Part shown: one piece after another, positions 9,160-20,177 of the stretch
Position numbering within the stretch: position 1 is the first letter of the stretch
Layout: every line of letters starts with the position of its first letter
Assembly: GCA_037953625.1 (NCBI GenBank)
Contig: CM075651.1
Location: 160,465,501-160,529,500 of the forward strand
DNA from: Crotalaria pallida
Taxonomy: Eukaryota; Streptophyta; Magnoliopsida; Fabales; Fabaceae
Length of the DNA stretch: 64,000 nt
Reading direction: 5' to 3'
Made by a program: the position numbers and the translations under genes
The notes under the pieces: model-generated
What the model was told of the DNA's origin: nothing
The model's input: the letters and a program-made list of their open reading frames with translations, nothing else
The model's database searches: none

Positions 9160-9330
9160 ATTTTAGGAAAGTGATATTTGGAACGAAACAAAAATTAAAT
9201 TAGAAAACAAGTTTCTATGTATATTTCAAGAAAGTAGAATTACGAATGAAATAAAATTTAAGAATATTAGATTTTATTTTTTACCTTTGTCATTTAAATT
9301 CTTTTATTTAATTTTTTAAACTTAAAAATA
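9160..9330. mobile_element. Degenerate A-type MITE interior
   Basis: The order GTATTTTAGGAAAGTG, GAAACAAAAATTAAAT, then AATGAAATAAAATTTAAGAA matches the interior of A-type Stowaway copies. The ends are lost. Confidence 0.45.
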
Positions 9331-9343
9331 TTTCGTAACAAGC

Positions 9344-9700
9344 ATGTGTAAGTGTGTAAAAAACATATCCATGAAAGTGATATATGAAGTGTCCGAGTGT
9401 CTGACAAGCGGCATTCTCAACGGTGCTAATTCAACCATAGTTGTCTGCCTCCATCCTTTCGTTAAGATGAAAGAACGGTGCAAATTGCAAAATCCTTTTG
9501 GAAAAAACCAAAAACCTCTTCACTCTTTCCCACCCAATAATTCATTCATTCCACTTGCAATTTACTACCATATCAAGGATCAACACTGCTTTGTCGTTTT
9601 ACCCCAAACGACAGAACTTTCAATTTCAATTTTCAAATACCGGTGCTCAACTGCTCGTGCTACTGTGCTAGTGGACCTCAGAACATACTCCCTCCTCTAA
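9344..9700 (+). other. Unrecognised unique stretch with a 118-codon ORF
   Basis: This piece is less AT-rich than its surroundings and has no MITE signature. It has an open frame starting MCKCVKNISMKV. I recognise no domain, and the CACTCTTTCCCACCCAATAA-like composition resembles a 5' flank or UTR more than a protein. The frame runs into the MITE end at 9688, which argues against a real gene. Confidence 0.2.
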
Positions 9701-10138
9701 ACAATCATGGTTATCTTGATTTTAAATAAGGGTTTCCTTAACCTCAACCCTAAGGGTAGAGGATAAGAGGCTAAAAGTGGATGCATTTCATTGAAAAGAT
9801 AAATACAAAGTGTTTTTATTCTATCAATACAACATTTTCCAATAAAATGCATCCACTTTTAGCCTCTTATCCTCAGCCCGAGGTTAAGAAAACCCTTTAA
9901 ATAATTAAAAAACATAGTTGATTTTTCATTTTCAATACAATTATCTTTTTAAATATTTTTATAAAATAATTATTTTATTTAATTTTTGTTTTATTCTTAA
10001 TACAATTTTTTTAAAATTTTATTTTTAATAAATTTGAAAAAATTAAATATAATTAACTAACATTTCAAAAAAAAAAAACAATACCTACTTTTCTTAGTAA
10101 ATGTGAAATTATTTTCTTTATAATAAAAAGCTAAATAA
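9688..10138. mobile_element. Old Stowaway-type MITE interrupted by a MULE-type MITE
   Basis: Begins CTCCCTCCTCTAAACAATCA after TA (9686-9687). After the nested element at 9730-9895 the interior resumes (ATACAATTATC, TTTTGTTTTATTC, AATTAAATATAATTAACT, as in A/E interiors) and runs down to the next MITE. The right end is degraded. Confidence 0.6.
9730..9895. mobile_element. MULE-type MITE (166 bp) with 9-bp TSD
   Basis: Same family as 5200-5363. Starts GGGTTTCCTTAACCTCAACC, ends GAGGTTAAGAAAACCC. Exact 9-bp duplication TTTAAATAA at 9721-9729 and 9896-9904. Confidence 0.87.
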
Positions 10139-10140
10139 TA

Positions 10141-10412
10141 CTCCCTCTGTCCCTAAACATAGAATCTTTTGGGGGATTTCACGTTCATTAAGAAAAGTGA
10201 AATAATTTAGCTAATTGTATTGGAAATGTGAACTTTTGATATGTATTTTCAAAACTACCCCTATTAATATTATTGAAAATCTAAAAATTGTTAAATAAAT
10301 CGGGGTGTTTGTGGAAAAAAGTAATTAATGATATTGAAAATTGGTAAATAGTCTTATAAATAGGGACAAAATAAAAGTGTTAAAAAGATCTTATATTTAG
10401 GGACGGATGGAG
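10141..10412. mobile_element. Stowaway-type MITE, family D (272 bp)
   Basis: Begins CTCCCTCTGTCCCTAAACAT and ends ATTTAGGGACGGATGGAG, with TA on both sides. Interior motif GATTTCACGTTCATTAAGAA. Confidence 0.82.
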
Positions 10413-10417
10413 TATAA

Positions 10418-10583
10418 GGGTTTGCTTATCCTCGGGCTGAGGATAAGAGTCCGAAAGTAGTTAAGTTTTATAGAAAATAGTGTATTTAGGAGAGATAAAA
10501 TTTTACATTTTTATTTTTTCAAGAAAACAAGTTTAAATTAAGATGTTTATCCTCAACTCTAAGGACTAACGTTAAGAAAATTC
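10418..10583. mobile_element. Diverged MULE-type MITE
   Basis: Starts GGGTTTGCTTATCCTCGGGC and ends AACGTTAAGAAAATTC, with the same layout as 5200-5363 but more diverged. Flanking 9-mers GGAGTATAA and TTAATATAA agree at 6 of 9 bases. It begins only 5 bp after the D-type MITE ends. Confidence 0.6.
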
Positions 10584-10708
10584 TTAATATAATCTTAGTG
10601 TGTGTTCATTTATGCAAGTAACTGGAGTTTGATCTTCCATGTCTAAAAAAGTACTCCAACATGAGAGGATAACCTATTTTATGTAAATAATACCGAAATA
10701 ATTAATTA

Positions 10709-11175
10709 CTTCATCCGGCTCGAATTATAAGCAATATTAATTACTTTTACGTTTATTAAGGAGATTAGTTGATTGTATTTAATTTTCACAAATTTGTATT
10801 AAAAAAATAGAGGTATTTTAGGAAAGTAGTATTGAAAATGAAAAAAAATTAAATAAGATAACAATTTTTTAGAAATGTTTTAGGAAAATGACATTTGGAA
10901 TGAAACAAAATTTAATAAAAATAATTGATTTTGCTTATATTTAAAAAAAAATACTACCTTTTTTTTTTTGGTTTTCTTAACCTCAACCCTTAGGGCTGAG
11001 GATAAGAGACTAAAAGTGGATGCATTTTATTGGGAAATGTTGTATTGGTAGAATAAAAACACTTTGTATTTATCTTTTCAATGAAATGCATCCACTTTTA
11101 GCCTCTTATCCTCAGCCCTAAAGGTTGAGGTTAAGAAAACCCTTTTTTTTTATATATAATTCGAGCACAAGAGAA
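10709..11175. mobile_element. Stowaway-type MITE, family A, interrupted by a MULE-type MITE
   Basis: Left end CTTCATCCGGCTCGAATTAT after TA, right end AATTCGAGCACAAGAGAA before TA. Without the insertion at 10970-11142 it has the usual A-type interior. Confidence 0.72.
10970..11142. mobile_element. MULE-type MITE (173 bp) in a poly-T target
   Basis: Starts GGTTTTCTTAACCTCAACCC and ends GTTGAGGTTAAGAAAACCC. At least nine T lie on each side, consistent with a 9-bp duplication of an all-T site inside the A-type MITE. Confidence 0.8.
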
Positions 11176-11331
11176 TACTGCTATGGAGTATTACTTGGGT
11201 CGATGAATATCCAATTATAGAAAAAAAATATATATATTGGTACTCACAATTTTGATATTTGTGTCACAACAATTTACATACTGGTATTATTTTCATACTT
11301 ATTAATAATAATGTACTACTATAAGATTTTA

Positions 11332-11604
11332 CTCTATCCCTCCTTGAATATAAGATTCCTTTAGGAGATTTCACGTTCATTAAGAAAGTGAAATAATTTA
11401 GTTAATTGTATTGGAAATGTGAACTTTTGACATGTAATTTCAAAATTATCCCTATTAATATTGTTGGGAATCTAAAAAGTGTTAAATTAATAGGGGTGTT
11501 TATGAAAAAAAGTAATTAATGATCATTTAAAATTGGCAAAGGATCTTGTAAATAAGGACAAAATAAAAATGTCAAAAGAGTCTTATATTTAGGGACAAAG
11601 GGAG
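11332..11604. mobile_element. Stowaway-type MITE, family D (273 bp)
   Basis: Left part ATATAAGATTCCTTTAGGAG, interior TTTCACGTTCATTAAGAAAG, right end TATTTAGGGACAAAGGGAG before TA. Confidence 0.75.
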
Positions 11605-11735
11605 TAATTTACTGTAATTTTTCTTTATAACATATTTCAGTTTATTAACAAATCTATAATCATTTAAAAAAAAATCTAGAATCAATTATTACTGTAGTAA
11701 TAACTATTTATTTACTTATAATCAAATTACTATAT

Positions 11736-12105
11736 GCTCCCTCCTTTCCATTTTGTTTGGTCTTTTAGGTCTAGGCACACAAATTAAGAAAGTGTTGATT
11801 ATTGTAAGTTTTATGTGTACTTTGTCTAAATTGCCTTTATTTAATCCTTATTGAAAATTGTAGTAGTATTTAATTTTTATTAGTAACTGTGCTTATTAAT
11901 TAATGTATAGTGATTTAGAGACGAGTAATGATAAAAATAGAATTAATAACGAGCAAGAGGAATGATCGAATAAATTGTTAAAGTTAAAAAGAAAAATATG
12001 TTGGGTCGGACCGGATGAATCGAATTCTGGGTAAACCAAATCCGAGTACCCATTGATGTACACAAAAAAAGAAAAATATGTTTATGCATTAAAATTGCAG
12101 AAAAA
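11736..12105. mobile_element. Stowaway-type MITE, family C, 3' end lost, carrying a SINE fragment
   Basis: Starts GCTCCCTCCTTTCCATTTTG and follows the C interior (GTGTACTTTGTCTAAATTGC, then ATTAATTAATGTATAGTG). It is interrupted at 12001 by a SINE piece and loses its right end shortly after. Confidence 0.65.
12001..12070 (+). mobile_element. 5'-truncated SINE with 10-bp TSD
   Basis: A 70-bp insert starting TTGGGTCGGACCGGATGAAT and ending in A7. It matches the 3' part of the fuller SINE at 43230-43375 (opposite strand). Target duplication GAAAAATATG at 11991-12000 and 12071-12080 lies inside the C-type MITE. Both structure and match support a truncated retroposition event. Confidence 0.8.
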
Positions 12106-12407
12106 CAAAAGATATTGAAGAGGAAAAATAACTAAAGAAAAATGATTTAGAAACCTACAAACCTACACATAAGATTATGACATTTGTTATTTTCAAGTTA
12201 AAAAAAATTGAATAAAAGAACTTAAATGACAAATATCAAGATTTTAATATGTAAGTTTATGAATAAGTTTCTTTATATAGATGTCAATCTTTGCTCATAA
12301 CTAAAAAAAAAAATGGAAGAGAGTATATTGTTGGGGGAAAGATTTACTATATGTTACCATTAACAAATGTAAAACCAACTCGTTTACACGTTCGATAGTA
12401 AAATATA

Positions 12408-12687
12408 CTCCATTCAACTTGAATTATAAGTAACAAAAAAAAAATATTTTTTTAAAATATAAGCAAAATTAATTAACTTCATTAAATTTTCTTTCATTCT
12501 CAATGTCACTTTCTTAAATATCTTTAGAAAATTGTTGTCTTATTTAATTTTTATTTCATTCACAATACCATTTCCCCTAAAATACCTCTATTTTTTTTTA
12601 TAAATTTGATAAAATTAAATACAATCAACTAATCTCTTTAATAAGCGTAAAAGTAATTAAATTTGCTTATAATCGAGCCGTAGGGAG
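12408..12687. mobile_element. Stowaway-type MITE, family A, reverse orientation
   Basis: Begins CTCCATTCAACTTGAATTAT after TA and ends TATAATCGAGCCGTAGGGAG. The interior is in the same order as the copy at 3246-3528. Confidence 0.75.
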
Positions 12688-13272
12688 ATTGTTTTGTTTA
12701 TATATATTTTTTAAATGTTATCGTAATAGTTAAAGAGTAACATGTAGTTGAAAAATATCAAAAGAATATAATTTTTGATATATTTTAGATTAAAAAAAAC
12801 TAGAGATTTATGTTGTTTTAAAAAAAATTAGGAAGGGTCATAGTAGTTAATAAAACTAGAGAGTATCCTTTTCATATAATGCATGATTTTATTTTCAAAA
12901 TAAAAAAGTATAATACATTATTCATTCATTAATTACAAATTTTTATCAAACAAATTTTCATATTACATTTACAATCTTTGAGATTTTTCATTAAATATTT
13001 GTAAGATTTTTTATATAATATACAATTTTTAAGATAATATACAATTATTAAGATTTTTCATTAATCATTTTTACTCTAATTTTGGACAAAAAAATACATT
13101 TTTTTATGAAGATAATAGGATGAAGGGAGTATCTTAAAACAAAGGTACTTATTAACTAAACCTTTTTTTATATATAAAAAAAACTTTGATATAAGATTAT
13201 AATGTTAAAATATAATGTGATTATAAAATTTCAAAGAATATAACTATCTCTTTTTATTCGTATGATGCGATT
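12688..13272. other. AT-rich spacer with degraded repeat debris
   Basis: Very AT-rich; a few MITE-like phrases (for example before 13130) but no full element and no coding frame. Confidence 0.3.
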
Positions 13273-13289
13273 AAGTATCACTTACACGA

Positions 13290-13481
13290 CCAGTGGAGGC
13301 TGACACAAGTGGAAGGGGCTTGTGTCCTTTAAGCATGTGGTCGCGGGTTCGAGTCGTGCCCGAGGCACATGTGAATGGAGCAAGCCTTATTGGGAGCATC
13401 GCCCCCGAAAGGGCCCGACCGTGGTGCGAGGGATTAGTCACCCAGTTGCGCGGGTGGATACCCTGGTTCATCCAAAAAAAA
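13290..13481 (+). mobile_element. SINE, tRNA-derived, with 17-bp TSD
   Basis: A body of about 190 bp starts CCAGTGGAGGCTGACACAAG. It contains the B-box-like GGGTTCGAGTC (after GTGGTCGC) and ends GGTTCATCC plus a poly(A) run. Exact 17-bp target duplication AAGTATCACTTACACGA at 13273-13289 and 13482-13498. A shorter copy of the family lies at 19534-19659. Comparatively high GC for this window. Confidence 0.9.
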
Positions 13482-13507
13482 AAGTATCACTTACACGATA
13501 GAAAGTA

Positions 13508-13779
13508 TTTCCTCCCGTCTTTATTACAGCATAAGCTTTTTTATTAATTTTCACGCTCTTTAAGAAACTTAGTTAATATTGTTAATGGTATTGAAAATGT
13601 AAATATTTGGTATACAATTTCAAAAATAGTTTTATGATTATCATTAAGAATCTAAATAGTGTCGAGTAAAACGAACTATTTGTGGAAAAGAAGTATCATT
13701 GGAATTTAAAAATTAAGCTTATATTAAATACCAAAAAAAAAAATCATCAAAATGGGCTTATATAAAGGATTGGAGGGAG
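13508..13779. mobile_element. Stowaway-type MITE, family E (272 bp)
   Basis: Starts TTTCCTCCCGTCTTTATTAC after TA and ends TATAAAGGATTGGAGGGAG before TA. It lies about 480 bp upstream of the AGPase start codon. Confidence 0.75.
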
Positions 13780-13817
13780 TATATTTTTTTTTGGTGAGAT
13801 GATATTATTATTTAGTA

Positions 13818-13990
13818 TTCCTTTTGGTCTTATTTTTAAGGAAAAATAACTAATTTACACCTATTTAAAAAGTTAATTGAATATATTTAATTTTCTCAAA
13901 TTCATAAAAAAATAAATTATTTTAGTAAATTTACATTCGAAATGAAACAAAAATTAAATAACTCAGTGAGAATATTTTAAGAATGATTGG
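13818..13990. mobile_element. Truncated A-type MITE upstream of the AGPase gene
   Basis: Starts TTCCTTTTGGTCTTATTTTT after TA and keeps the A interior (ATATTTAATTTTCTCAAATT, then GAAACAAAAATTAAAT). It fades near 13990 without a right end. Confidence 0.55.
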
Positions 13991-14090
13991 GTTCAGAATA
14001 TTTTTTTTTTTTCCTCTTGAACGAGGGTGGAGTGACTAGTGAGTAGGATGATAAAAGCTGAACCCATCCATGAATCCATCCATCCATTCA

Positions 14091-14097
14091 TATAATA
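14091..14097 (+). promoter_or_regulatory. Candidate TATA box of the AGPase gene
   Basis: TATAATA lies about 170 bp upstream of the ATG and just before a CT-rich leader (14136-14155 is a CT microsatellite) typical of plant 5' UTRs. A transcription start near 14120 is inferred only from spacing. Confidence 0.35.
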
Positions 14098-14135
14098 GCA
14101 GCATCTCAGTCTCTGATTCACAACCACACACTCAT

Positions 14136-14155
14136 TCTCTCTCTCTCTCTCTCTG
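14136..14155 (+). repeat. CT microsatellite in the AGPase leader
   Basis: About ten CT units in the predicted 5' UTR. CT/GA tracts in plant leaders are common and may bind GAGA-type factors. Confidence 0.7.
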
Positions 14156-14262
14156 CTGCCACACTCATCACCTTGAATCTTTGATTGATACTCACTCCTA
14201 TCTACAACAGTACTACTCTTCAATTAGAAATACAAAGATAGAGATTCATTCAATTAACCATA

Positions 14263-17200
14263 ATGGCTTCTTCTACTTCTTCAATGGCTTCTATCGGTAT
14301 TCTCAAAGTCCCTTCATCTTCATCTTCCAACGTTGGAAGGAAAGCTCTCTCATTCTCCTCATCACACCTCTCAGGCGACAACAAGATTCATCTTACACCA
14401 TCATTAAGATCACGCTCCACCACCACCATCAACACCAACACTTGTCCTTCTTCTCCTTTCTTCATTAAGGCTGTTTCCGATTCCCAGAACTCCCAGACCT
14501 GTCTTGATCCTGACGCCAGCAGAGTCAGTATTACTATTTACTCCTCTCCCTCTCCCTTCCCCCTTCCATTTCTATTTTTAGATCATATTTATATATGGAG
14601 TAGAGTATATATTTATTACTATATTTTAATAGCCAAATTTCTATTTTTCCAATTTATTACATTTCCCGTCATCATTTTATCAAATTCCAAAGTATGGATT
14701 TTTTCCTACTAATTAGAATGTATGTACTCACAGGGTGAAATCAATCAATCATAGTTTATTTTTATAAACTTTCATTTTTACCTTTTTTAATTTTTTTTTT
14801 TAAAAAAAAAAACCCATGTACTGCAATCAAAATTAAAACTATTTTGATCCCACAAGATTAAATTTTTCACAATGTATTTTTATTTGTTATTGCATGGGAG
14901 AAATTCTTACATTACATGCATCAACGTTTGATGCATTAGGCCAATTATGGCATTAGTTGATAGATAGATAGATAGATAACTGGTATAGTTAATTAATTAA
15001 AGTACGTCATTAGGCCAATCAATGATTATTTCAATTTGATTTAATTTGATTGGTGCCACTGCTCATCCAGGTTTATGCTATAAATTTTCTTCAATAGTTA
15101 GTGTGTTTGTTAATTAGTTAGTTCTGATGATGATAATTTTCAGAGTGTGCTGGGAATTATACTTGGAGGTGGTGCCGGGACTCGTCTTTATCCACTCACC
15201 AAGAAGCGTGCTAAACCAGCTGTTCCTCTTGGTGCAAACTATAGGCTGATTGATATTCCTGTTAGCAACTGCCTCAACAGCAACGTCTCCAAGATCTATG
15301 TCCTTACCCAATTCAATTCTGCATCCCTGAATCGGCATCTTTCTCGTGCATACGCGAGCAACATGGGCGGCTACAAGAACGAGGGCTTTGTTGAGGTCCT
15401 TGCTGCCCAGCAGAGTCCTGAGAATCCTAACTGGTTTCAGGTAAATTACACAACCTTAACTCTGGTTTCCGTTCCGGTGCTGCCCTCTTTATAATATGGG
15501 GGGGAATCACTCTGTTGTGCCTTGTGTTATGTTTTCGCACATCTTGATATGATAGCTTTTTGTATTTCAACAATTGTGATATCATCATTACAGGGTACTG
15601 CAGATGCTGTGAGGCAATATTTGTGGCTTTTTGAGGAGCACAATGTTTTGGAATTTTTAGTTCTTGCTGGTGACCATTTGTACCGAATGGATTATGAAAA
15701 ATTTATCCAAGCGCATAGGGAAACAGATGCTGATATCACTGTGGCTGCATTGCCAATGGATGAAAACCGTGCCTCTGCATTTGGTCTGATGAAGATTGAT
15801 GAAGAGGGGCGTATAATTGAATTTGCTGAAAAACCTAAAGGGGAGCAGTTAAGAGCTATGAAGGTAAGTCCGTACGATATTTCCTTTTATGTTACTCTAT
15901 TTTTACAGTTAAATATCTCATGTACAATTGTTTGAGAATGCCTCTTAACATTTTTCTCTACTAGGTTGATACTACTATTTTGGGTCTAGATGATGAAAGA
16001 GCAAAGGAGATGCCTTATATTGCTAGCATGGGTATATATGTCGTCAGCAAAAATGCGATGTTAGACCTTCTCCGTGACAAGTTTCCTGGTGCAAATGACT
16101 TTGGGAGTGAAGTGATTCCTGGTGCAACTTCCATCGGAATGAGAGTATGTACTGAAACAACCCTTACACTTTTATGTATATGGTACACTCTATAGTGTAG
16201 CAAGCGTTACCTGCTATGCTCTTAGTTCATTGCTTATAGTCTGCTGGAGGTTTCAGCGTTTGGTATTTTACGAACTTGGTATCTATGTTTTCGGAGCTTT
16301 AATCTCCAGAGCTTGATGCTGTGCTAATAAATATTCGCAGGTGCAAGCTTACTTGTATGATGGCTACTGGGAAGACATTGGTACAATCGAGGCTTTCTAT
16401 AATGCAAATCTGGGAATCACTAAAAAGCCAGTGCCTGACTTTAGGTGACTAATTATGGTTATTTGGTGCAATCACTGTGTTATTAATATAGTATAGAAAT
16501 GATTTCATCTTCATTGAGATGTTTATGTGTTCACGTTTGAATGCAGTTTCTATGATCGCTCATCTCCAATCTACACCCAACCACGATATTTGCCTCCATC
16601 TAAAATGCTTGACGCTGATGTCACCGATAGTGTTATTGGTGAAGGGTGTGTAATCAAGGTAAGCCTTTTAGACCTGTAACAACCCCTCCTGACCTGTTCC
16701 ATGCATGTGAGGCACATTTATGAATTTCTTGACAAAGATGTTAAATATGATAGTATTAATTTTTTACAGGAAACTAACCTTGTATGCTATATTTTTGTTC
16801 CATAGAACTGCAAAATTCACCACTCAGTGGTTGGGTTGCGGTCTTGCATATCAGAAGGTGCAATTATTGAGGACACATTGTTAATGGGGGCAGATTATTA
16901 TGAGGTAATATACTAACTAGTAGTACTAAATAACTAGCCCTTATTATTTTTTAAAGTTTTAACAGCCAAGGTTTGACATATGATGTTGGTCAAATCACTT
17001 TGAAGTAATTTAATTCATCGATTTATAACTGTAGATGACTAACATAATGAGATTGAATTTAGCTTGACTATTAGTCCTAACTTCAGTATTGGGTTTTTGA
17101 TTGTTCTGTTCCAGACGGATGCTGATAAGAGGTTTCTGGCTGCTAAAGGTAGTGTTCCCATTGGTATTGGCAAGAACTCTCATATCAAAAGGGCAATTAT

Positions 17201-17792
17201 TGACAAGAATGCTCGAATTGGTGAAAATGTGAAGGTTATAATCTCATCATTATCAAATTTACAGGCTTTTTAATTCTTCGATTTACACTCTAATGGTAAA
17301 TTTGGCCCAGATTCGAAAATAATCTGATTATCAGATTATCTTATTGTCCGAAAACCCTCCTTCAATGTTTCAATGTTTTTAACAGTAGTAGAAAACAGCT
17401 TATGTAGTTGCCAAACACCCTCCTTTGCAGATTATCGTTTTAGAGCATGAGCCACAGCCGCGTTTCTTCTAAAATAAATTAAACTTGACAAGTTGTGCTT
17501 TGGCCCATCCTCTGATTCTTACTTGACTCAGATAGAAAACATAAAACCTTGATAAAAGATTGTACTTCATATGTTAGCTTTCCATAGTTTGTAACCCTAC
17601 TTTACTGCCATTTACTCAAATATATTTCCATTCGTGTAAGATACTAAAATTCTAACTTATGGTTTGGATGCTCAGATCATTAACAGTGACAATGTCCAAG
17701 AAGCTGCAAGGGAAACAGATGGGTATTTCATAAAAAGTGGGATTGTTACAGTAATCAAGGATGCATTAATCCCTAGTGGAACCGTCATCTAA
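14263..17792 (+). CDS. AGPS: ADP-glucose pyrophosphorylase small subunit, plastidial (9 exons, 519 aa)
   Basis: Makes ADP-glucose from glucose 1-phosphate and ATP, the committed step of starch synthesis, as the small subunit of a plastid heterotetramer. Exons by GT-AG sites and unbroken frame: 14263-14523, 15144-15440, 15594-15863, 15965-16144, 16341-16444, 16547-16658, 16806-16904, 17115-17234, 17676-17792. Lengths sum to 1560 nt, 519 aa plus stop, normal for the family. Residues 1-70 are a Ser-rich transit peptide. Cys80 in QTCLDPDAS is the conserved redox cysteine that links small subunits. The nucleotide loop GGGAGTRLYPLTKKRAKPAV starts at about residue 95. Asp213 lies in AGDHLYRMDY and Lys266 in FAEKPKG (sugar-phosphate site). 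The C-terminal beta-helix ends SGIVTVIKDALIPSG, part of the 3-PGA activator region. All key residues are present, so it appears functional. This ATG is the first in frame and gives the usual N-terminus. Confidence 0.97.
14962..14980. repeat. Tetranucleotide (GATA) microsatellite in AGPase intron 1
   Basis: GATAGATAGATAGATAGATA-type run inside the first intron (14524-15143). Confidence 0.7.
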
Positions 17793-18218
17793 AATCTCTC
17801 TATATATGGTGAGTTTAGAGCTTCATATTTTCCTATGAGGAAAAGGGTTTAACAAGAGTTCTTCCTGCACCTCGAAGATAGGCTTTCTGCTGCATGTTAT
17901 ATTTTTTTTTAGCTACTGTCTTGTAAGTAATAGCGGGAGAGAGGATCCTCTTGAATTAGTCGCGCTGTAAAGTTCATTATTCAATTTAAAATAAAAGTCT
18001 CTTTATTCTGCCTGCATGCGGATACGGTGCAATGGTGCATGCATGTTGCTTTCCACTCTGCTAATGTTATTTACTACTGTATTTGGTAAGGAAAATGTAA
18101 TGAAAAGCACCATAATAACATTATCCCTACTGCGTTGATTCCCATTGTGGTCCCTTGGTTTGAAACATTATTAGTATCATCTAACGGGTTGCAGGTACTA
18201 AACTTCCAATCGATTCTT
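17793..18218 (+). other. AGPase 3' UTR and downstream flank
   Basis: Likely 3' UTR; an AATAAAA-like signal near 17988 could serve polyadenylation. Nothing else is seen before the hAT-type element. Confidence 0.4.
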
Positions 18219-18226
18219 AGGTTAAG

Positions 18227-18686
18227 GTCCTAACCTGTTTCTGGCCCTAGGGCAAAAAAAAAAAGAATTTGGGGCCCCTAATTCATTAAAAAAAATTAAA
18301 AAAATCAATAAAAAATGTAGTATATATACATATATATCAATTAAAACAATGACATCAATCAATAATAAAACTAATTATTAAAAAATAAGATTTGAAATAA
18401 AATAAAAAATTATCAAGTAAAGAGGTAATAAAAAACTTTTTTTTATGTTGGGTTGCAAAGTTAAAGTTCATTATTTCATTTATTTATAAATTAAATGAGC
18501 AAATGATAAAGACAAATTGAAATTTTATATTAAAAATCATTGACGATTAAGAAATAAAAAAAAAAAACTTGCAACGATTAATTTTTTTTCAAAAATATAC
18601 TATATACTTTTAAAAAAATTATGGGCCCCTGAATTTTTTGGGCCAAGGGCGACCGCCCTCGTCGCCCTCCCTCAGGGCCGACCCTG
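18227..18686. mobile_element. hAT-type non-autonomous element (460 bp) with 8-bp TSD
   Basis: The ends resemble each other inverted: CTGTTTCTGGCCCTAGGGC on the left, and on the right GGGCCGACCCTG preceded by GGGCGACCGCCCTCG. Both subterminal parts carry GGGGCCCC or GGGCCCC next to AATTT. Flanked by the 8-bp duplication AGGTTAAG (18219-18226, 18687-18694). No transposase frame; the interior is AT-rich filler. Confidence 0.7.
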
Positions 18687-18694
18687 AGGTTAAG

Positions 18695-19515
18695 CAAAAA
18701 AATAAAAAAACAAAGAAGAAACATTATCTCTGTTTCACGCTAAAAAAAATTTATTCGGATAAGTTTCTTACAAAACAATCAACCCGTCACATTGAAATTT
18801 ATCATAACCTTGTTCATTAAGGTACGTTTTTTTTTTTTCACTATTCATTTCGTTTTCGAACCACTATTTTTCGACCCAAGGGGTATCGGAAATATCCTTT
18901 ATAAATATGTAGATTCTGTAATTATTTTTGAGATTGGAACATAAGAAATGATTCCAAAATACACTTATCTTTTTTTTTCCATGGCGAAACCCTAAATCTT
19001 CTATTTCACACTTTTCTAACCTATATTAATTAAGATAAAATCCAACATAACAAACCTACACAATTGCTAAACACAAACCTAACTCTAAAATCGAGGAGAA
19101 AAGAGAAAGAGGAACTTAAACCGTGGTTGGAGCGGTGGTGACGATTGGAGTAGTGGTTGTGGTTGGACCGACGTTGGGTGTTGGGTGTTGGGAGTGGAAG
19201 AAGAAAGGTATATGATGGGTTTGAAATGAAAAGGGGAAGAAGAAAGGTAGGGGTTTGAAAAGGTGGGAATGGTAAAATTATTAGTTAATCTTGGACCATG
19301 TGATCTAGTAGTTATCTCAAGCGTTTATTGTTTTTATTTTTAGTTAAAAAATACAAAAAAAAAAAAGTAATTGTTATGAACAATTTGTATTTATTTAATA
19401 AGTGAATGCTCTATCATAGTTTGAGTTTATCCCGACTTTATATTTATCTTAAGTTGAAACAAATTCATGATAGAGTTTCATCTTTTTCTATAAAATAAGA
19501 CTCATATGTATTGTA
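18695..19515. other. Unassigned sequence with short GC-richer patch
   Basis: Mostly AT-rich. 19120-19260 is GT/GG-rich (GGAGCGGTGGTGACGATTGG) and resembles a 5' gene flank, but no frame is recognisable. Confidence 0.25.
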
Positions 19516-19533
19516 TCAAGAAGTGAAATACAA

Positions 19534-19659
19534 ACTAGTGGAGGCTGGCACAAGTGGAAGGGGCTTGTGTCCCTTAAGCATGTGATCGCAGGTTCGAGTC
19601 GTACCTGAGGTGCATGTGAATGGAGCAGGCGGGTGGATACCCTGATTCATCCAAAAAAA
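19534..19659 (+). mobile_element. SINE, internally deleted, with 16-bp TSD
   Basis: Same family as 13290-13481: CTAGTGGAGGCTGGCACAAG start, GCAGGTTCGAGTCGTACC B box, and GGGTGGATACCCTGATTCAT 3' end plus A-run. It lacks about 65 bp of the middle. Exact target duplication AAGAAGTGAAATACAA at 19518-19533 and 19660-19675. Confidence 0.9.
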
Positions 19660-19890
19660 AAGAAGTGAAATACAATTTCTCCCTACTTCTCTTTTCTCTC
19701 TCAATCTCTTATGTCTTCTTATTTCCATTAATTCATAACAATAATAGAATAGTCTCGGACCACCTAATTATTCCTCATGGGAATGAGATTTAAAAATACA
19801 AAAGATATTTCTGAATTATTTTTTTTTTAAAAAAATGGAATTTCGGGCTAAAAGGTGGATTTAAATTCCAAGACACGATATAAAATTATA

Positions 19891-20177
19891 CTCCCTCCGG
19901 CTCGAATTATAAGTAAATTCAACCATTTTTACGTTTATTAAAGATGTTAGTTGATTGTATTTAATTTTCTCGAATTTATAAAAAAATAGAGATATTTTAG
20001 GAAAGTAGTATTGGGAATGAAATAAAAATTAATTAAGATTACAATTTTCTAAAGATATTTTAGGAAAGTAACATTGGGAATGAAACAAAATTTAATAAAA
20101 TTAGTTAATTTGGTTATATTTTAAACCAAAATAAATATATATTTTTTTGTTACTTATAGTAATTCGGATCGAGGGAG
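19891..20177. mobile_element. Stowaway-type MITE, family A (287 bp)
   Basis: Begins CTCCCTCCGGCTCGAATTAT after TA and ends AATTCGGATCGAGGGAG before TA. Confidence 0.84.

Noticed and set aside
13271..13547. ORFs of 66-84 codons over the SINE at 13.3 kb
   Set aside because: They are open only because the SINE is GC-richer. The sequence is a tRNA-derived retroposon.
14070..14468. 132-codon ORF overlapping the start of the AGPase gene in another frame
   Set aside because: It covers the leader and transit-peptide exon out of frame. The AGPase frame is clearly the real one.
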